A stretch of 63,615 nucleotides of DNA, from NCBI GenBank assembly GCA_015064585.1, contig SVRY01000012.1, positions 1 through 63,615 on the forward strand, in the 5' to 3' direction. The position numbers were made by a program, and so were the translations under genes. The notes below the pieces were generated by a model, which saw nothing but the letters and a program-made list of their open reading frames with translations, ran no database searches and was not told where the DNA came from. Positions 1-9,213 of this stretch are shown here, piece after piece (position 1 is the stretch's first letter; every line of letters starts with the position of its first letter). This DNA is from Oscillospiraceae bacterium (GTDB lineage Bacteria > Bacillota > Clostridia > Oscillospirales > CAG-272).

Positions 1-660
1 AGAAGGTATATCCTGTTTCCACATCATAATCGGGAGCTGTTACCGTCTCACCGTAGGCAAAGGTTTTCTTTTCATATTCTTCTCCGTTGACGGTAAAGGT
101 AATTGTATAGCTGTTCACCGTCAAAGATGCATCCAGGATTATATCTTCCGCGGGCATGGTTTCCGGCACATCCCATCCGAAAAACATATGACCCAAAGGA
201 GGCGTGTACTCAGGCAATGTGATGATCGATCCATACTCAATAGTAAAAATTTCAATTACCTCGCCGTTAATGGTAAAGGTAACAGTGTAACTGTTGGGCG
301 TTAGCGTTGCATTGAAAGTAACATTTTCAGCGGGCATCGTTTCAGGAACTTCCCAACCGGAAAATGTATACCCTAAGGGAGATATGTACTCCGGCAAAGT
401 GATAATTGCACCATATTCAAAAGTAAATATTTCATATTCTTCACCGTTAATAGTAAAGGTAACCGTGTAACTGTTGATCGTCAGCGTTGCATTCAAAGTA
501 ACATTCTCTGCAGGCATGGTTTCAGGTGCCTCCCAACCGGAGAAAACCTGACCAACAGCAGGTATATAATCAGGCAAAGTAATAACCGCACCGTACTCAA
601 ATGAGAGTGTTGCATGTTCTGCGCCATTGATGGTAAGAATCACAATAAATTCTTCAACAG
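1..660 (-). repeat. Tandem ~180-bp coding repeat (InlB B-type units)
   Basis: The DNA repeats with a period of about 180 bp: similar blocks begin near 25, 205, 385 and 565 (compare 'tactc.ggcaa.gtgat' at about 207, 387 and 567). Each unit encodes one 60-residue InlB B-type module of the surface protein. The copies are clearly diverged, so this is an old expansion and not a recent duplication. Confidence 0.8.
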
Positions 661-2839
661 CACCGCATATGCACCTATGTGCTTCAGCTTCATAAGTGTA
701 ATCGTGAGCCTCATTTATCACAAAATCTCTGCCGCAGCAGCTATAGCTGGCGCTATGTGTCGTGCTGTTGTTTGTATAAATAATCTCCGCATCTTTTTCA
801 TGGCGATCGGATTCTTCACGGTTACTATAGATTACATTTCCTTTACAATCGGTAATTAAGTATACTGCCGCATTTGAAAAACAAGGGAATGTCTGTGCGG
901 TGTTACCGTTGTTGATATTCTGTCCCCATATCTGCGGTACAATATCATCGACAGCCTTCACAGCACTCTGTAACAAATATGCAACTTCGCCGGAAGCAAA
1001 TTGCTCCATTGACATTTTTGTTTCTGTTCCATCATTGAAACCATTACCGGAATCGACAGTACCTTCAAGGAAGTAACAGTTTTCAACGATGCCAACATTG
1101 CTTCCTACTACACTTCCGATATTTTCATTACCGTATAGCTTTCCGCTATTATAGCAGTTTTCAACAAAACCGATGTTGCATCCCACTACACCGCCAAAAA
1201 TATACCCTGTTTTGCTGACAATCATTCCTGCGTTAAAGCAATTAACAACCACGCCGGAATTATACCCAACTACGCCACCGGTATTGTCCAAAGAGCCTTT
1301 GAAGCAAGATCCTGTAATACCCACATTTTTGACAGTTCCGCGTTCACTCAGATATCCGAAAAGACCTACTTCAGTATTATAATAAGGATTATATTGCCAG
1401 TCGGAATTATCATAATACAATCCCGAAATAATCTTACCGTTTCCGTCAAACATTCCTCCGTATTGTGCACCGCTACTGCCAATGGGACACCAACTTCGAA
1501 AATCAGTGCCAAAGGCATCATCGGCGTTTACAGGAACATTTTTATTAACCGCAATATCGGCTGTTAATTTACCGTCAATTGTAATATTTCCGCTATTGAC
1601 CATCATAGCAAACCAGTAAAGCTGACCGGCATTTGCTATCTCATATACCTCTTCAATTTGATTCCAATCTGCTTTTTGATACAATCCGCAACAACAAAAG
1701 CCGTTTTCGGTGTTTTCCAAAACATCATAATCATGAACCAAAAATCCGCTGTTATTGTTGTATATAACGTTGTCTTGTGAGCACACACCGGATGCATAGA
1801 CAGTATCGCCGCTGAAAGCAGGATGATTCTCTCCCACAGTCTGATACCACGCCTGTGTTCCATCGGTCACACCCAAATTCAATTTATAAGCGATCTTGCC
1901 GGAAAACAATTCTTCAGGTGAAATGCTTACCACATCATTACAGTCATAATTTCCGCAGCCATGCTCTGCTGCTCCGGAAAGGTAATAACAATTTTTAAGG
2001 ATATTGGAATGGTTATATCCTACCACACCGCCAACACCGCTGCTTCCGCTGACAATACCGGTACTGTAACAATTGGTAATCGCACCAAAATTAACCCCGA
2101 CTACACCGCCGATATCCATAATACCGATAACACTGCCTGTATTATAGCAATTGGTTACAATACCAAAATTCTGTCCAACTACACCGCCAATAAAGTCTAT
2201 TCCAAAAACACTGCCTGTATTGGAGCAATTAATCACCACGCCGGAGTTATGACCCACAACGCCGCCGGCAACATCCCCTTCAGTTTCTGTTTCATAGTTC
2301 CATTCGCTGGTAATACTGCCGCTGGTGTTGCAATTTTCTACAGTTCCGTGATTTTCACCCACGACGCCGCCCACCATATTATATCCATTTAACCGAGATT
2401 CCAAAACGGATACATTTTTAACACTGCCGCCTTTACCCACATAACCAAAAAGACCGATATTGTTTTCTTTATGATTACCATTGATAAGTCCCGAAACAGT
2501 CTTGCCGTTTCCGTCAAAAGCACCAATGAATTGCGTACCGGCGTTACCAATAGGCGTCCAGTTATTGATTTCCTCGATATTGGCAATCAATTTTCCGTTA
2601 ATCTCAGTATGACCGCTATTCACCAAATTGGCATAAGCATAAAGCTCATCTGCTGTGGCAATCTCGTAATAACCGTCATCATCACTATCACTCAATTTTA
2701 TGTCAGTAATTGCATCTATAAGTTCCTCTCCTTTTTCCGCAATCGCAAAAAAAGGATAGCCGGAAAACACAGTATTAAAAATGAGAAGCACACAGATTGT
2801 AAACGACCATACTCTATCCCATACTCTTTTCGTTTTCAT
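1..2839 (-). CDS. Large secreted surface protein with GLUG-type and InlB B-type repeats (3' end outside window)
   Basis: This is an open frame of at least 946 codons that starts at an ATG at 2839 and runs off the start of the window without a stop. GGAGGG lies 6 bases before the ATG. The N-terminus is a signal peptide: MKTKR, a hydrophobic stretch, then a probable cleavage near residue 34. Residues of about 45 to 650 hold repeated 'GGVVG-N-G-V-NC-N-G' units, typical of GLUG-motif adhesin-like surface proteins, in two similar blocks that each open with 'D/E-YEIA-A-(D/G)-(E/Q)-LY'. From about residue 727 to the window edge there are tandem repeats of the InlB B type (YTVTFTINGEEYE, then YG, then GYTFSGW). 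The wall anchor or any C-terminal domain lies outside the window. Likely role: cell-surface adhesion or binding; this is inferred from the domain family, and no ligand can be named. It is monocistronic, with its own promoter at 2922-2950. Confidence 0.85.
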   Translation of the reverse strand, partial: MKTKRVWDRVWSFTICVLLIFNTVFSGYPFFAIAEKGEELIDAITDIKLSDSDDDGYYEIATADELYAYANLVNSGHTEINGKLIANIEEINNWTPIGNAGTQFIGAFDGNGKTVSGLINGNHKENNIGLFGYVGKGGSVKNVSVLESRLNGYNMVGGVVGENHGTVENCNTSGSITSEWNYETETEGDVAGGVVGHNSGVVINCSNTGSVFGIDFIGGVVGQNFGIVTNCYNTGSVIGIMDIGGVVGVNFGAITNCYSTGIVSGSSGVGGVVGYNHSNILKNCYYLSGAAEHGCGNYDCNDVVSISPEELFSGKIAYKLNLGVTDGTQAWYQTVGENHPAFSGDTVYASGVCSQDNVIYNNNSGFLVHDYDVLENTENGFCCCGLYQKADWNQIEEVYEIANAGQLYWFAMMVNSGNITIDGKLTADIAVNKNVPVNADDAFGTDFRSWCPIGSSGAQYGGMFDGNGKIISGLYYDNSDWQYNPYYNTEVGLFGYLSERGTVKNVGITGSCFKGSLDNTGGVVGYNSGVVVNCFNAGMIVSKTGYIFGGVVGCNIGFVENCYNSGKLYGNENIGSVVGSNVGIVENCYFLEGTVDSGNGFNDGTETKMSMEQFASGEVAYLLQSAVKAVDDIVPQIWGQNINNGNTAQTFPCFSNAAVYLITDCKGNVIYSNREESDRHEKDAEIIYTNNSTTHSASYSCCGRDFVINEAHDYTYEAEAHRCICGAVEEFIVILTINGAEHATLSFEYGAVITLPDYIPAVGQVFSGWEAPETMPAENVTLNATLTINSYTVTFTINGEEYEIFTFEYGAIITLPEYISPLGYTFSGWEVPETMPAENVTFNATLTPNSYTVTFTINGEVIEIFTIEYGSIITLPEYTPPLGHMFFGWDVPETMPAEDIILDASLTVNSYTITFTVNGEEYEKKTFAYGETVTAPDYDVETGYTF

Positions 2840-2921
2840 TTAAAACCCTCCGCCTATATATTCATTTACATAATAATGTTCAGAAAATTGACTCTTCCGA
2901 ATATTGAAATTCTACAAGTTA

Positions 2922-2950
2922 ATTTTACCACATCTATAAATGAGTGTCAA
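2922..2950 (-). promoter_or_regulatory. Promoter of the GLUG/InlB surface protein
   Basis: Read on the minus strand, TTGACA (2945-2950) is followed after 17 bp by TAAAAT (2922-2927), about 83 bp upstream of the start codon. It is consensus-like for the housekeeping sigma factor. The rest of 2840-3166 holds no supported gene. Confidence 0.75.
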
Positions 2951-3166
2951 TTATTTTTGTGAGTTTTTCATAAAAAAACATCGTGTTCCGGCATATAAAT
3001 TTCGGGTTTAAAATTGTCAAATATGCAAATAATGATAATAAAAAGCAGCTTTTGTCGATGGTTGTGATAGAATAAAAAAGCAACGCATTCACAGTTGTCC
3101 GATAACTGCTTGCTTTATGAAATGCTGTTGATCAAAAATATGTAAAATGTAATTTTTCATATGTTA

Positions 3167-3213
3167 AAAAACCGGTTAATACCAATCAATACAATTGGCT
3201 TTAACCGGTTTTT
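3167..3213 (-). terminator. Rho-independent terminator after the histidine kinase
   Basis: A 13-bp perfect stem, AAAAACCGGTTAA (3167-3179) with TTAACCGGTTTTT (3201-3213), plus an inner CCAAT/ATTGG helix. It lies 25 bp past the histidine kinase stop and reads as a terminator on both strands because of the flanking A and T runs. Confidence 0.8.
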
Positions 3214-3237
3214 GATTATAAATTTATAAGCAGAATT

Positions 3238-4776
3238 TTATATATCCTCATGCAAACTGTTAAACTGATTGTGATGCTGTGCAAGATATTCTTCCTTTGT
3301 GCCTTTCTTCAGTTTAAAAGTAAAACTGCAATACTTCCCTTCTTCGCTTTCCGCTTTGATATCATCACCGTGTGCAACCATGATCACACGGGCTATATTG
3401 AGTCCCAACCCCGTACCTGTTTTATCGAGACCGCGGCTCTTATCAGCTTTGTAGAAACGATCAAACAAATGAGGTAGATCCTCTGCAGAAACACCGTTTC
3501 CCTCGTTATAAACCGTAATACGCACAAAATTACCCTCGTTTTTCAATTGAATGCGCAATTCACCTTTGTCGTATGCAAATTTGACAGCATTGTCGATTAG
3601 ATTATAAAGAACCTGGTAAATAGCATCGCTGTCAGCAATGACAAACATGGCATCATCCTCAGCATCAAAATCCACTTCCAGTTCCTTTTCATTGATCCGT
3701 TTTTCATTTCCGACAAGGATCTGCCATGCCATTTTATATACGTCAAAGCATGCAAATGTAAACTTGCGGTCACCTGCTTGAATACGGGAAAGCTCGAGAA
3801 GCGTACGTACAAGACGGGAAAGACGTTTCACCTCATCTCCAACGATCTGCAAATAATAGGTTTGTTTCTCCGCAGGAATGACCCCATCCAAAATACCGTC
3901 AATGAAGCCCGAAATTGTAGTCATGGGAGTGCGCAGATCATGCGAAACATTGGCAAGAAAACTGCTTCTTTGTTCCTCCAGTTCTGCCAGCGAGTGCGCC
4001 ATATTGTTAAACACAACCGCCAGTTCACCGATTTCACCGCCACCCGTTTCGGGAACACGCACGCTGAAATCACCTTTGGCAAAACTGCGTGCAGCCTTTT
4101 CCATGATTCTAAGCGGTGAACGGATCTGTTCACTAAGAAAAATAATAACTATAACGCCGGCAGTCATAACCAAAAAGCCAACGATCATTATCGTTTTCAA
4201 AATATCTTGATACACAGCTCCCAAGTCTTCATGAGGCAGACACACGAATACAGCCCCGGCAGGGTCGGTCGCCAGACGAAGTGCAATGACGTCATAATCG
4301 GTGTTTAAAAGACCGTTCAAATTTCCCATTCCCGAGAAGCGGCCATCCTTTAATACCGAATCGATTATGCTTTTGGGCACATATTCCGATACAATATTTT
4401 TATACATTTCGGTCTTATCAAAAGTCAGATCAACGCGGCCGTCACCATCGGTAATCAATACAACCAATTCACGGTAAATGGAAAAACCGGATAGCGCATT
4501 GTCCAAATTAGCTTTTTCACTGTTGATAAAAGCATAAAAAGTGATGTCGGGCTGTTCTTCACCTAGATCGATATCGGCATAGAATTCGGAATACAAGCCG
4601 TCCACCATGTTTTTGGCGGCATTTACCGCTGTTTCAGCATTTTCTACACGCGAAGATGTTATTTCTGCAGAATAATCTTCCACCAGGATTCGAATGATCA
4701 CGATCAAAAAAGAAAAACTGATCACGAAAATCAATATAAAAGCAATGATAAATCGTGAAAACACGCTTTTAAACAC
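3238..4776 (-). CDS. Membrane sensor histidine kinase (HAMP-HisKA-HATPase)
   Basis: This is the sensor of a two-component pair with the response regulator just upstream. I place the start at GTG 4776 because GAGGTG sits 4 bases before it; the longer frame from ATG 4818 would begin inside a terminator-like hairpin. From the GTG (512 residues): TM1 at about 6-32, an extracellular sensor of about 160 residues, TM2 at about 196-215, HAMP, then the H-box SHDLRTP with the phospho-acceptor His at about 279, the N-box NLIDNAVKFA, the F-box LFDRFYKADKS and the G2 box GTGLGLNIA. All catalytic boxes are intact. The architecture resembles the WalK, ResE and SrrB group, but the stimulus cannot be read from the sequence. 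It phosphorylates itself using ATP and passes the phosphate to the partner regulator at the inner face of the membrane. Confidence 0.93.
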   Translation of the reverse strand: MFKSVFSRFIIAFILIFVISFSFLIVIIRILVEDYSAEITSSRVENAETAVNAAKNMVDGLYSEFYADIDLGEEQPDITFYAFINSEKANLDNALSGFSIYRELVVLITDGDGRVDLTFDKTEMYKNIVSEYVPKSIIDSVLKDGRFSGMGNLNGLLNTDYDVIALRLATDPAGAVFVCLPHEDLGAVYQDILKTIMIVGFLVMTAGVIVIIFLSEQIRSPLRIMEKAARSFAKGDFSVRVPETGGGEIGELAVVFNNMAHSLAELEEQRSSFLANVSHDLRTPMTTISGFIDGILDGVIPAEKQTYYLQIVGDEVKRLSRLVRTLLELSRIQAGDRKFTFACFDVYKMAWQILVGNEKRINEKELEVDFDAEDDAMFVIADSDAIYQVLYNLIDNAVKFAYDKGELRIQLKNEGNFVRITVYNEGNGVSAEDLPHLFDRFYKADKSRGLDKTGTGLGLNIARVIMVAHGDDIKAESEEGKYCSFTFKLKKGTKEEYLAQHHNQFNSLHEDI

Positions 4777-4795
4777 AGTACACCTCAAAAAACAC

Positions 4796-4822
4796 AAAAA
4801 TGCGGATCGACTCCGCATTTTT
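4796..4822 (-). terminator. Terminator-like hairpin between response regulator and histidine kinase
   Basis: A perfect 11-bp stem, AAAAATGCGGA (4796-4806) with TCCGCATTTTT (4812-4822), and a 5-base loop. It begins 8 bases after the response regulator stop codon and ends about 20 bases before the likely GTG start of the kinase. On the minus strand the stem ends in a U run, so it probably reduces read-through into the kinase gene. Confidence 0.7.
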
Positions 4823-4830
4823 GAATAGTA

Positions 4831-5520
4831 TTATTGCGAAACCTCGAATTTATAGCCAATTCCCCATACGGTTTTCAATGCCCATTTATCCGAAACGCCG
4901 TCCAGCTTTTCGCGCAGACGCTTAATATGTACATCTACCGTGCGGGAGTCTCCGAGATAATCAAAATCCCAAACCTGATCCAGCAACTGATTGCGGTTAA
5001 ACACGCGGTTACTGTTGGCAGCCAGAAAATACAACAGCTCCAACTCCTTGGGAGGAATATCAATGCTCTTGCCGTTGATCTTCAGCTCATACTTCTCTTT
5101 ACTGATCTCCAAATTCTCAAATTTGAGCACTTCTCCGCTTGTTTGCATATCGTGATTATTGTAACGGCGCAAAACTGCCTTTACGCGAGCCGAAAGCTCC
5201 TTCATATCCAAAGGCTTGACCATGAAATCATCTGCGCCCAGTTCCAAACCCAAAACCTTATCAAACACTTCGCCTTTGGCAGTGATCATGATAACAGGCT
5301 TGGACGAAATATGACGAATCTGTTTGCATACATCCCAACCGTTCATACGGGGAAGCATGATATCAAGCAAAACCAAATCGGGATCGTATCTTTTGAAATA
5401 ATTGATACCCTCTACACCATCATTGGCGATTTTCACTTCATATCCTTCTTTTTCAAGATATACCCTTAACAATTCGCAAATATTGGTATCGTCTTCAACA
5501 ACCAGAATTCTTGTATCCAT
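4831..5520 (-). CDS. OmpR/PhoB-family response regulator
   Basis: A 229-residue cytoplasmic DNA-binding regulator, partner of the downstream histidine kinase. Receiver domain residues 1-120: acidic pocket VVEDD at the start, phospho-acceptor Asp53 in LLDIMLPRMNGW, Thr in MITAK, and Lys102 in MVKPLD. Residues of about 130-228 form a winged-helix Trans_reg_C domain containing ELELLYFLA, DQVWDFDY and SRTVDVHIKRLREK. Length and domain order are normal for the family. The RBS AGGAGG lies 5 bases before the ATG. A near-consensus promoter lies at 5550-5578. Confidence 0.95.
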   Translation of the reverse strand: MDTRILVVEDDTNICELLRVYLEKEGYEVKIANDGVEGINYFKRYDPDLVLLDIMLPRMNGWDVCKQIRHISSKPVIMITAKGEVFDKVLGLELGADDFMVKPLDMKELSARVKAVLRRYNNHDMQTSGEVLKFENLEISKEKYELKINGKSIDIPPKELELLYFLAANSNRVFNRNQLLDQVWDFDYLGDSRTVDVHIKRLREKLDGVSDKWALKTVWGIGYKFEVSQ

Positions 5521-5549
5521 ATGATCCTCCTAAAGTGCTACTACGTTAT

Positions 5550-5578
5550 ATTTTACAACATTTTCTTTGTTTTGTCAA
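5550..5578 (-). promoter_or_regulatory. Promoter of the two-component operon
   Basis: Minus-strand TTGACA (5573-5578), 17-bp spacer, TAAAAT (5550-5555), 30 bp upstream of the response regulator start. It is consensus-like. Confidence 0.75.
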
Positions 5579-5661
5579 GACAAAGGCGCATCTTCATAAA
5601 TTATTTACGAATGGGCACCGAGGTATATTTCAAATCATATTTAGCTTACAAAAACATATTA

Positions 5662-5690
5662 TTGAAAATTTTTAAAAACCATGGTATAAT
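5662..5690 (+). promoter_or_regulatory. Promoter-like element upstream of a broken short reading frame
   Basis: TTGAAA (5662-5667), 17 bp, TATAAT (5685-5690) on the plus strand. No intact gene follows; a startless open frame begins 20 bp downstream (see 5711-5944). Confidence 0.45.
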
Positions 5691-5710
5691 TGACCGAATA
5701 AAAAAGACAT

Positions 5711-5944
5711 CCGAAAAGCAAGATCAGCTTACTGCTATTTTATTACACCTTAATTGCCATATTCTTTGGTGCAGAGCCGTTCATTTTCACCTTATATATC
5801 CAAAATAGTGATTATACATTAAAAACACAAGTTTTTATGGGAAACATTTCGGATTATTCATATATACAAATAGGTAATTCCGGCTATGCAATTATGTTTA
5901 CATATACCGCCCCCAATAGTTTTTATCAACCACCAAAAGAGTGA
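5711..5944 (+). pseudogene. Possible remnant of a small membrane or exported protein
   Basis: An open frame of 77 codons ending at TGA 5942-5944, with an in-frame TAA at 5699-5701 and no ATG, GTG or TTG near its beginning. Its translation starts with a Lys-Ser-Lys tail and a hydrophobic helix (ISLLLFYYTLIAIFFG), followed by a polar, Tyr-rich segment, which looks protein-like and not random. A good promoter-like sequence lies just upstream. I do not recognise a family. It could be a decayed gene, or chance. The rest of 5521-6021 shows no other gene. Confidence 0.3.
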
Positions 5945-6021
5945 TATTATAATCACAAACCAAATTTTATAATAAATATTCCAATTAGACTGAACAAAAC
6001 TCCTATAAGATTTAAGGTGAT

Positions 6022-6056
6022 ATGAATATAGCGGCAGGGATTGCCTCTATATTCAT
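6022..6056 (-). terminator. Inverted repeat after the small XRE regulator, likely terminator
   Basis: ATGAATATAG (6022-6031) pairs with CTATATTCAT (6047-6056), with an inner GGCA/TGCC helix. It lies 10 bp past the stop of the minus-strand XRE gene. There is no clear U run, so its termination efficiency is uncertain. Confidence 0.45.
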
Positions 6057-6065
6057 TATTATGAT

Positions 6066-6458
6066 TCAGTGAGGGATTCCGACTGCCGCAAAATATACAA
6101 TCATGGAAATAATGTCTATGGAAAGAATTATTGCAAGGAGTATACCGACAGTCTTCAGCGCCTTCTTTGTTTTACGCTTGTTTTCATCGGTTATTATCAT
6201 TCTTTTGATCTTTCCGAAGGTATTATCGGTTGTTACCGACGGTGCGCTTGTTTTTTCGGTAATCTCCTTCTTCAAAAGGTAATCCATCGAACATTCAAAC
6301 AGTTTTCCAAGCTCAATCAGCTTATCGGTTTCGGGATAGGCAATATCAGATTCCCATTTACTGATGGACTGACGTGAAACATTGAGAATATCTGCAAGCT
6401 GTTCTTGCGTATAATTTAGTTCTTTTCTTTGTTTTGCTATTTTTTCGCCAAGTGTCAT
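6066..6458 (-). CDS. XRE-family regulator with C-terminal membrane segment
   Basis: 130 residues. Residues 1-65 form a Cro/C1-type helix-turn-helix (QEQLADILNVSRQSISKWESD), the common Firmicute variety, followed by a polar linker and a single hydrophobic helix at about residues 102-125, so the DNA-binding domain is probably tethered to the inner face of the membrane. AAAGGAG lies 11 bases before the ATG. It stands alone between the two-component system and ychF, with no obvious target beside it. Membrane-anchored XRE proteins of this size are frequent in Clostridia, but no specific function is known to me. Confidence 0.85.
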   Translation of the reverse strand: MTLGEKIAKQRKELNYTQEQLADILNVSRQSISKWESDIAYPETDKLIELGKLFECSMDYLLKKEITEKTSAPSVTTDNTFGKIKRMIITDENKRKTKKALKTVGILLAIILSIDIISMIVYFAAVGIPH

Positions 6459-6761
6459 AATTGTTTTGCTCCTTTATGCATTCTAACGCTTTGTTTCCTT
6501 TATTGTATCACAACATATGAAAATATACCATCAATCCTGCAGTTCTTTCTGCAAACTTTAGGTTGCATTTAAATTTCACTGTGTTTTTGGCATGATCTCT
6601 GCGACTGTATAGTTAGTATGATATCAAATAAATGCTGACAATTCCGATATAACAAGAACACTTTTAATATAGAGAAAATCAAAATATAAGAACCCGGTAT
6701 TTTGGTTAGTCAAAACCCTATCGGCATTATAAATAATATTTTATAAAATGTCAAAAAAGGC

Positions 6762-6790
6762 TTGATTTGAATCCAAAAATTTATTATAAT
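6762..6790 (+). promoter_or_regulatory. Promoter of ychF-hisS-aspS
   Basis: TTGATT (6762-6767), 17 bp, TATAAT (6785-6790), 32 bp before the ychF start. The remaining part of the 364-bp gap 6459-6822 is AT-rich with nothing else I can support. Confidence 0.75.
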
Positions 6791-6822
6791 AAAGGGAGAT
6801 TGCAAGAAAGGCTGTATAAAAT

Positions 6823-7917
6823 ATGAAACTCGGAATTGTAGGTTTGCCCAATGTCGGCAAAAGTACTCTATTTAACGCTTTAACCAATGCGGGTGCGCAG
6901 TCTGCCAACTATCCCTTTTGTACCATCGAACCCAATGTCGGAATCGTAACCGTTCCCGATGCAAGACTGGATAAACTGGCGGAAATGTATAACCCCGAAA
7001 AATATACCCCTGCTACCATTGAATTTGTGGATATTGCAGGACTTGTCAAAGGCGCTTCCAAAGGTGAAGGTCTGGGAAATAAATTTCTTTCCCACATCCG
7101 CGAGGTAGATGCCATTGTCCATGTGGTACGTTGCTTTGAAGACGGCAATATCATTCATGTAGACGGCTCTGTAGACCCACTGCGCGACAGAGAAACCATT
7201 GATCTGGAATTGATCTTTTCCGATATGGAGCTGCTGGAGCGCCGCATCGACAAAACAAAAAAACTAATGAAGGGCGATAAAACATTAGCGGAAGAACTGG
7301 CGCTTCTGGAGCGGGTACATGCCGCACTGGAGGAAGGAAGATCCGCTCGCTCTCTGACCTATACTGAAGATGAAAAAGCAATTGTGGACTCGTTGACACT
7401 GCTGAGCAATAAGCCTGTTATCTACGCTGCCAACATTTCGGATGAAGATATTGCAAACGGCGGAGAAGATAATCCTCTTTATAAAAAGATGGAGTCCTTT
7501 GCCAAAGAAGAAGGATCGGGTATTATTCCCGTATGTGCATCCATGGAGGCAGAAATTGCAGAACTGGAAGGCGAAGAAAAAATAGAATTTCTTTCGGAAT
7601 TTGGTCTAACAGAATGCGGTCTTGACCGTCTGATCAAAGAAAGCTATTCTCTCTTGGGTCTTATCAGCTATCTGACCGCAGGTCCCAAGGAAGTACGTGC
7701 ATGGACCATCACCAAGGGCACCAAAGCTCCCCAGGCAGCAGGTAAGATCCACTCCGACTTTGAAAGAGGCTTTATCCGCGCCGAGATCGTCGCATATGAC
7801 GATTTGATGACTGTGGGCACTATGAATGCCGCCAAGGAAAAAGGACTTGTCCGCTCGGAAGGTAAAGATTATGTCATTGCCGACGGTGACATCGTCCTCT
7901 TCCGCTTTAATGTTTAA
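6823..7917 (+). CDS. ychF: Ribosome-binding ATPase YchF (OLA1 family)
   Basis: 364 residues, the normal length for the family. YchF is a P-loop NTPase of the Obg group that hydrolyses ATP in preference to GTP and binds the ribosome; it has been linked to stress responses. The Walker A motif GLPNVGKST is at residues 6-14, the switch region [20 protein letters not shown] follows, and NKPVIYAAN replaces the usual NKxD guanine-specificity motif, as expected for this ATP-preferring subfamily. The C-terminal TGS domain ends with [16 protein letters not shown]. The gene is the first of an operon with hisS (15-bp gap) and aspS. Confidence 0.97.
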   Translation: MKLGIVGLPNVGKSTLFNALTNAGAQSANYPFCTIEPNVGIVTVPDARLDKLAEMYNPEKYTPATIEFVDIAGLVKGASKGEGLGNKFLSHIREVDAIVHVVRCFEDGNIIHVDGSVDPLRDRETIDLELIFSDMELLERRIDKTKKLMKGDKTLAEELALLERVHAALEEGRSARSLTYTEDEKAIVDSLTLLSNKPVIYAANISDEDIANGGEDNPLYKKMESFAKEEGSGIIPVCASMEAEIAELEGEEKIEFLSEFGLTECGLDRLIKESYSLLGLISYLTAGPKEVRAWTITKGTKAPQAAGKIHSDFERGFIRAEIVAYDDLMTVGTMNAAKEKGLVRSEGKDYVIADGDIVLFRFNV

Positions 7918-7932
7918 AAGCGAGGAAATACC

Positions 7933-9189
7933 ATGATCCAAAAACCCAAAGGAACATTTGACATACTGCCCGAGGAAATTCCCTACTGGCAGTTTATTGA
8001 ACAAAAAGCCCGTAAGGTAAGTCGCCGTTTCGGCTTCCGCGAAATCAGGACCCCCGTCTTTGAAGCCACCGAGCTTTTCCAAAGAGGTGTGGGAAATACC
8101 ACCGATGTGGTACAAAAAGAAATGTATACCTTCGAAGACCGCGACGGCAGAAGCCTGACACTTCGTCCCGAAGGAACCGCCGGTATTGCCCGCGCAATCA
8201 TCGAAAACGGAAAATGCGGGGATGCTATGCCTTTAAAGCTCTTCTACTTTATCAACTGCTTCCGCTACGAAAAGCCCCAAGCGGGCAGAAGCCGCGAATT
8301 TTGGCAGTTCGGCACTGAAATGTACGGAGCCGAAACCCCCGAGGCTGATGCGGAAGTCATCTCGTTGGCACACAGTCTGCTCAAAGAGATCGGCCTAACC
8401 GAGATTACTCTGCACATCAATTCCATCGGCTGTCCCAACTGCCGCCCCACCTACCGCGCAGCTTTGAAATCCTATTTTGAAGCAAACAAAGAACCTCTTT
8501 GCGATACCTGTAAAGGTCGCCTTGAGACCAATCCCATGCGTATTTTGGATTGCAAAAGTCCCATTTGCAAAGAGATTGCCAAAAATGCTCCCAAAACCTT
8601 TGAACATCTTTGCGCAGATTGCAGTGCGCACATGGATGCCCTTTGTGCAAACCTAAACGCACTCAACATTCCCTATGAGATCGATCCTAACATCGTACGT
8701 GGGCTTGACTACTACACCCGTACTGTATTTGAATTCATCACGCCTGTGATCGGCGCGCAAAGCACCGTATGCGGCGGTGGGCGTTATGATGGGCTGGTCA
8801 AGGAAATCGGCGGTCCCAATCTGTCGGGTATCGGCTTTGCCATGGGCATCACACGTCTGATTTTGGCTTTGGAAGCCACAGGAAAGTTGCCTGCCACCGA
8901 TTATGAAACCGATCTTTATATTGCCTCCATGGGCAAAGACGCAGCCAAAGCGGCGCTTACCATTGCAGGCGCTGTGCGTGACGCCGATCTGCGCTGTGAA
9001 AGTGACTTGGTTTCCCGTTCCCTGAAGGCGCAAATGAAATACGCCGACAAAAAAGGAGCACGCTTTACGCTGATTTTAGGTGATAACGAATTGCTTTCTG
9101 GCAAAGCAAATTTAAAAAACATGAAAACAAGCGAACAAACAGAAGTGGATATTCGTAATATTCCCGCACTTTTGTCCCTGATTCGCTGA
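7933..9189 (+). CDS. hisS: Histidyl-tRNA synthetase
   Basis: 418-residue class II aminoacyl-tRNA synthetase that charges tRNA-His with histidine using ATP. The N-terminus PKGTFDILPEE, motif 2 with FRYEKPQAGRSREFWQFG, the histidine-A motif GLDYYTRTVFEF and motif 3 SGIGFAMGITRLIL are all present, followed by an anticodon-binding domain from about residue 325. It has four Cys residues in CPNCR and CDTCKGR in the insertion domain, a possible metal knuckle seen in some bacterial HisS. Start: ATG 7933 after GAGGA. Co-transcribed with ychF and aspS. Confidence 0.97.
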   Translation: MIQKPKGTFDILPEEIPYWQFIEQKARKVSRRFGFREIRTPVFEATELFQRGVGNTTDVVQKEMYTFEDRDGRSLTLRPEGTAGIARAIIENGKCGDAMPLKLFYFINCFRYEKPQAGRSREFWQFGTEMYGAETPEADAEVISLAHSLLKEIGLTEITLHINSIGCPNCRPTYRAALKSYFEANKEPLCDTCKGRLETNPMRILDCKSPICKEIAKNAPKTFEHLCADCSAHMDALCANLNALNIPYEIDPNIVRGLDYYTRTVFEFITPVIGAQSTVCGGGRYDGLVKEIGGPNLSGIGFAMGITRLILALEATGKLPATDYETDLYIASMGKDAAKAALTIAGAVRDADLRCESDLVSRSLKAQMKYADKKGARFTLILGDNELLSGKANLKNMKTSEQTEVDIRNIPALLSLIR

Positions 9190-9213
9190 TTCCCCAGAAA
9201 GGATGTAATAAAT

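Noticed and set aside
1..660. Regular 180-bp repeat possibly a CRISPR array
   Set aside because: The repeats are long, diverged and in one continuous reading frame encoding InlB B-type modules; there are no short identical repeats with unique spacers.
1173..1382. Proline/threonine-rich plus-strand frame
   Set aside because: It is antisense to the GLUG surface protein and only mirrors its composition; there is no ribosome binding site.
4777..4818. Kinase start at ATG 4818
   Set aside because: That codon lies within the terminator-like hairpin and lacks a binding site; GTG 4776 with GAGGTG fits better.
8000..9213. T-box or other aminoacyl-tRNA synthetase leader for hisS and aspS
   Set aside because: hisS starts 15 bp after ychF and aspS 24 bp after hisS; there is no room for a T-box.
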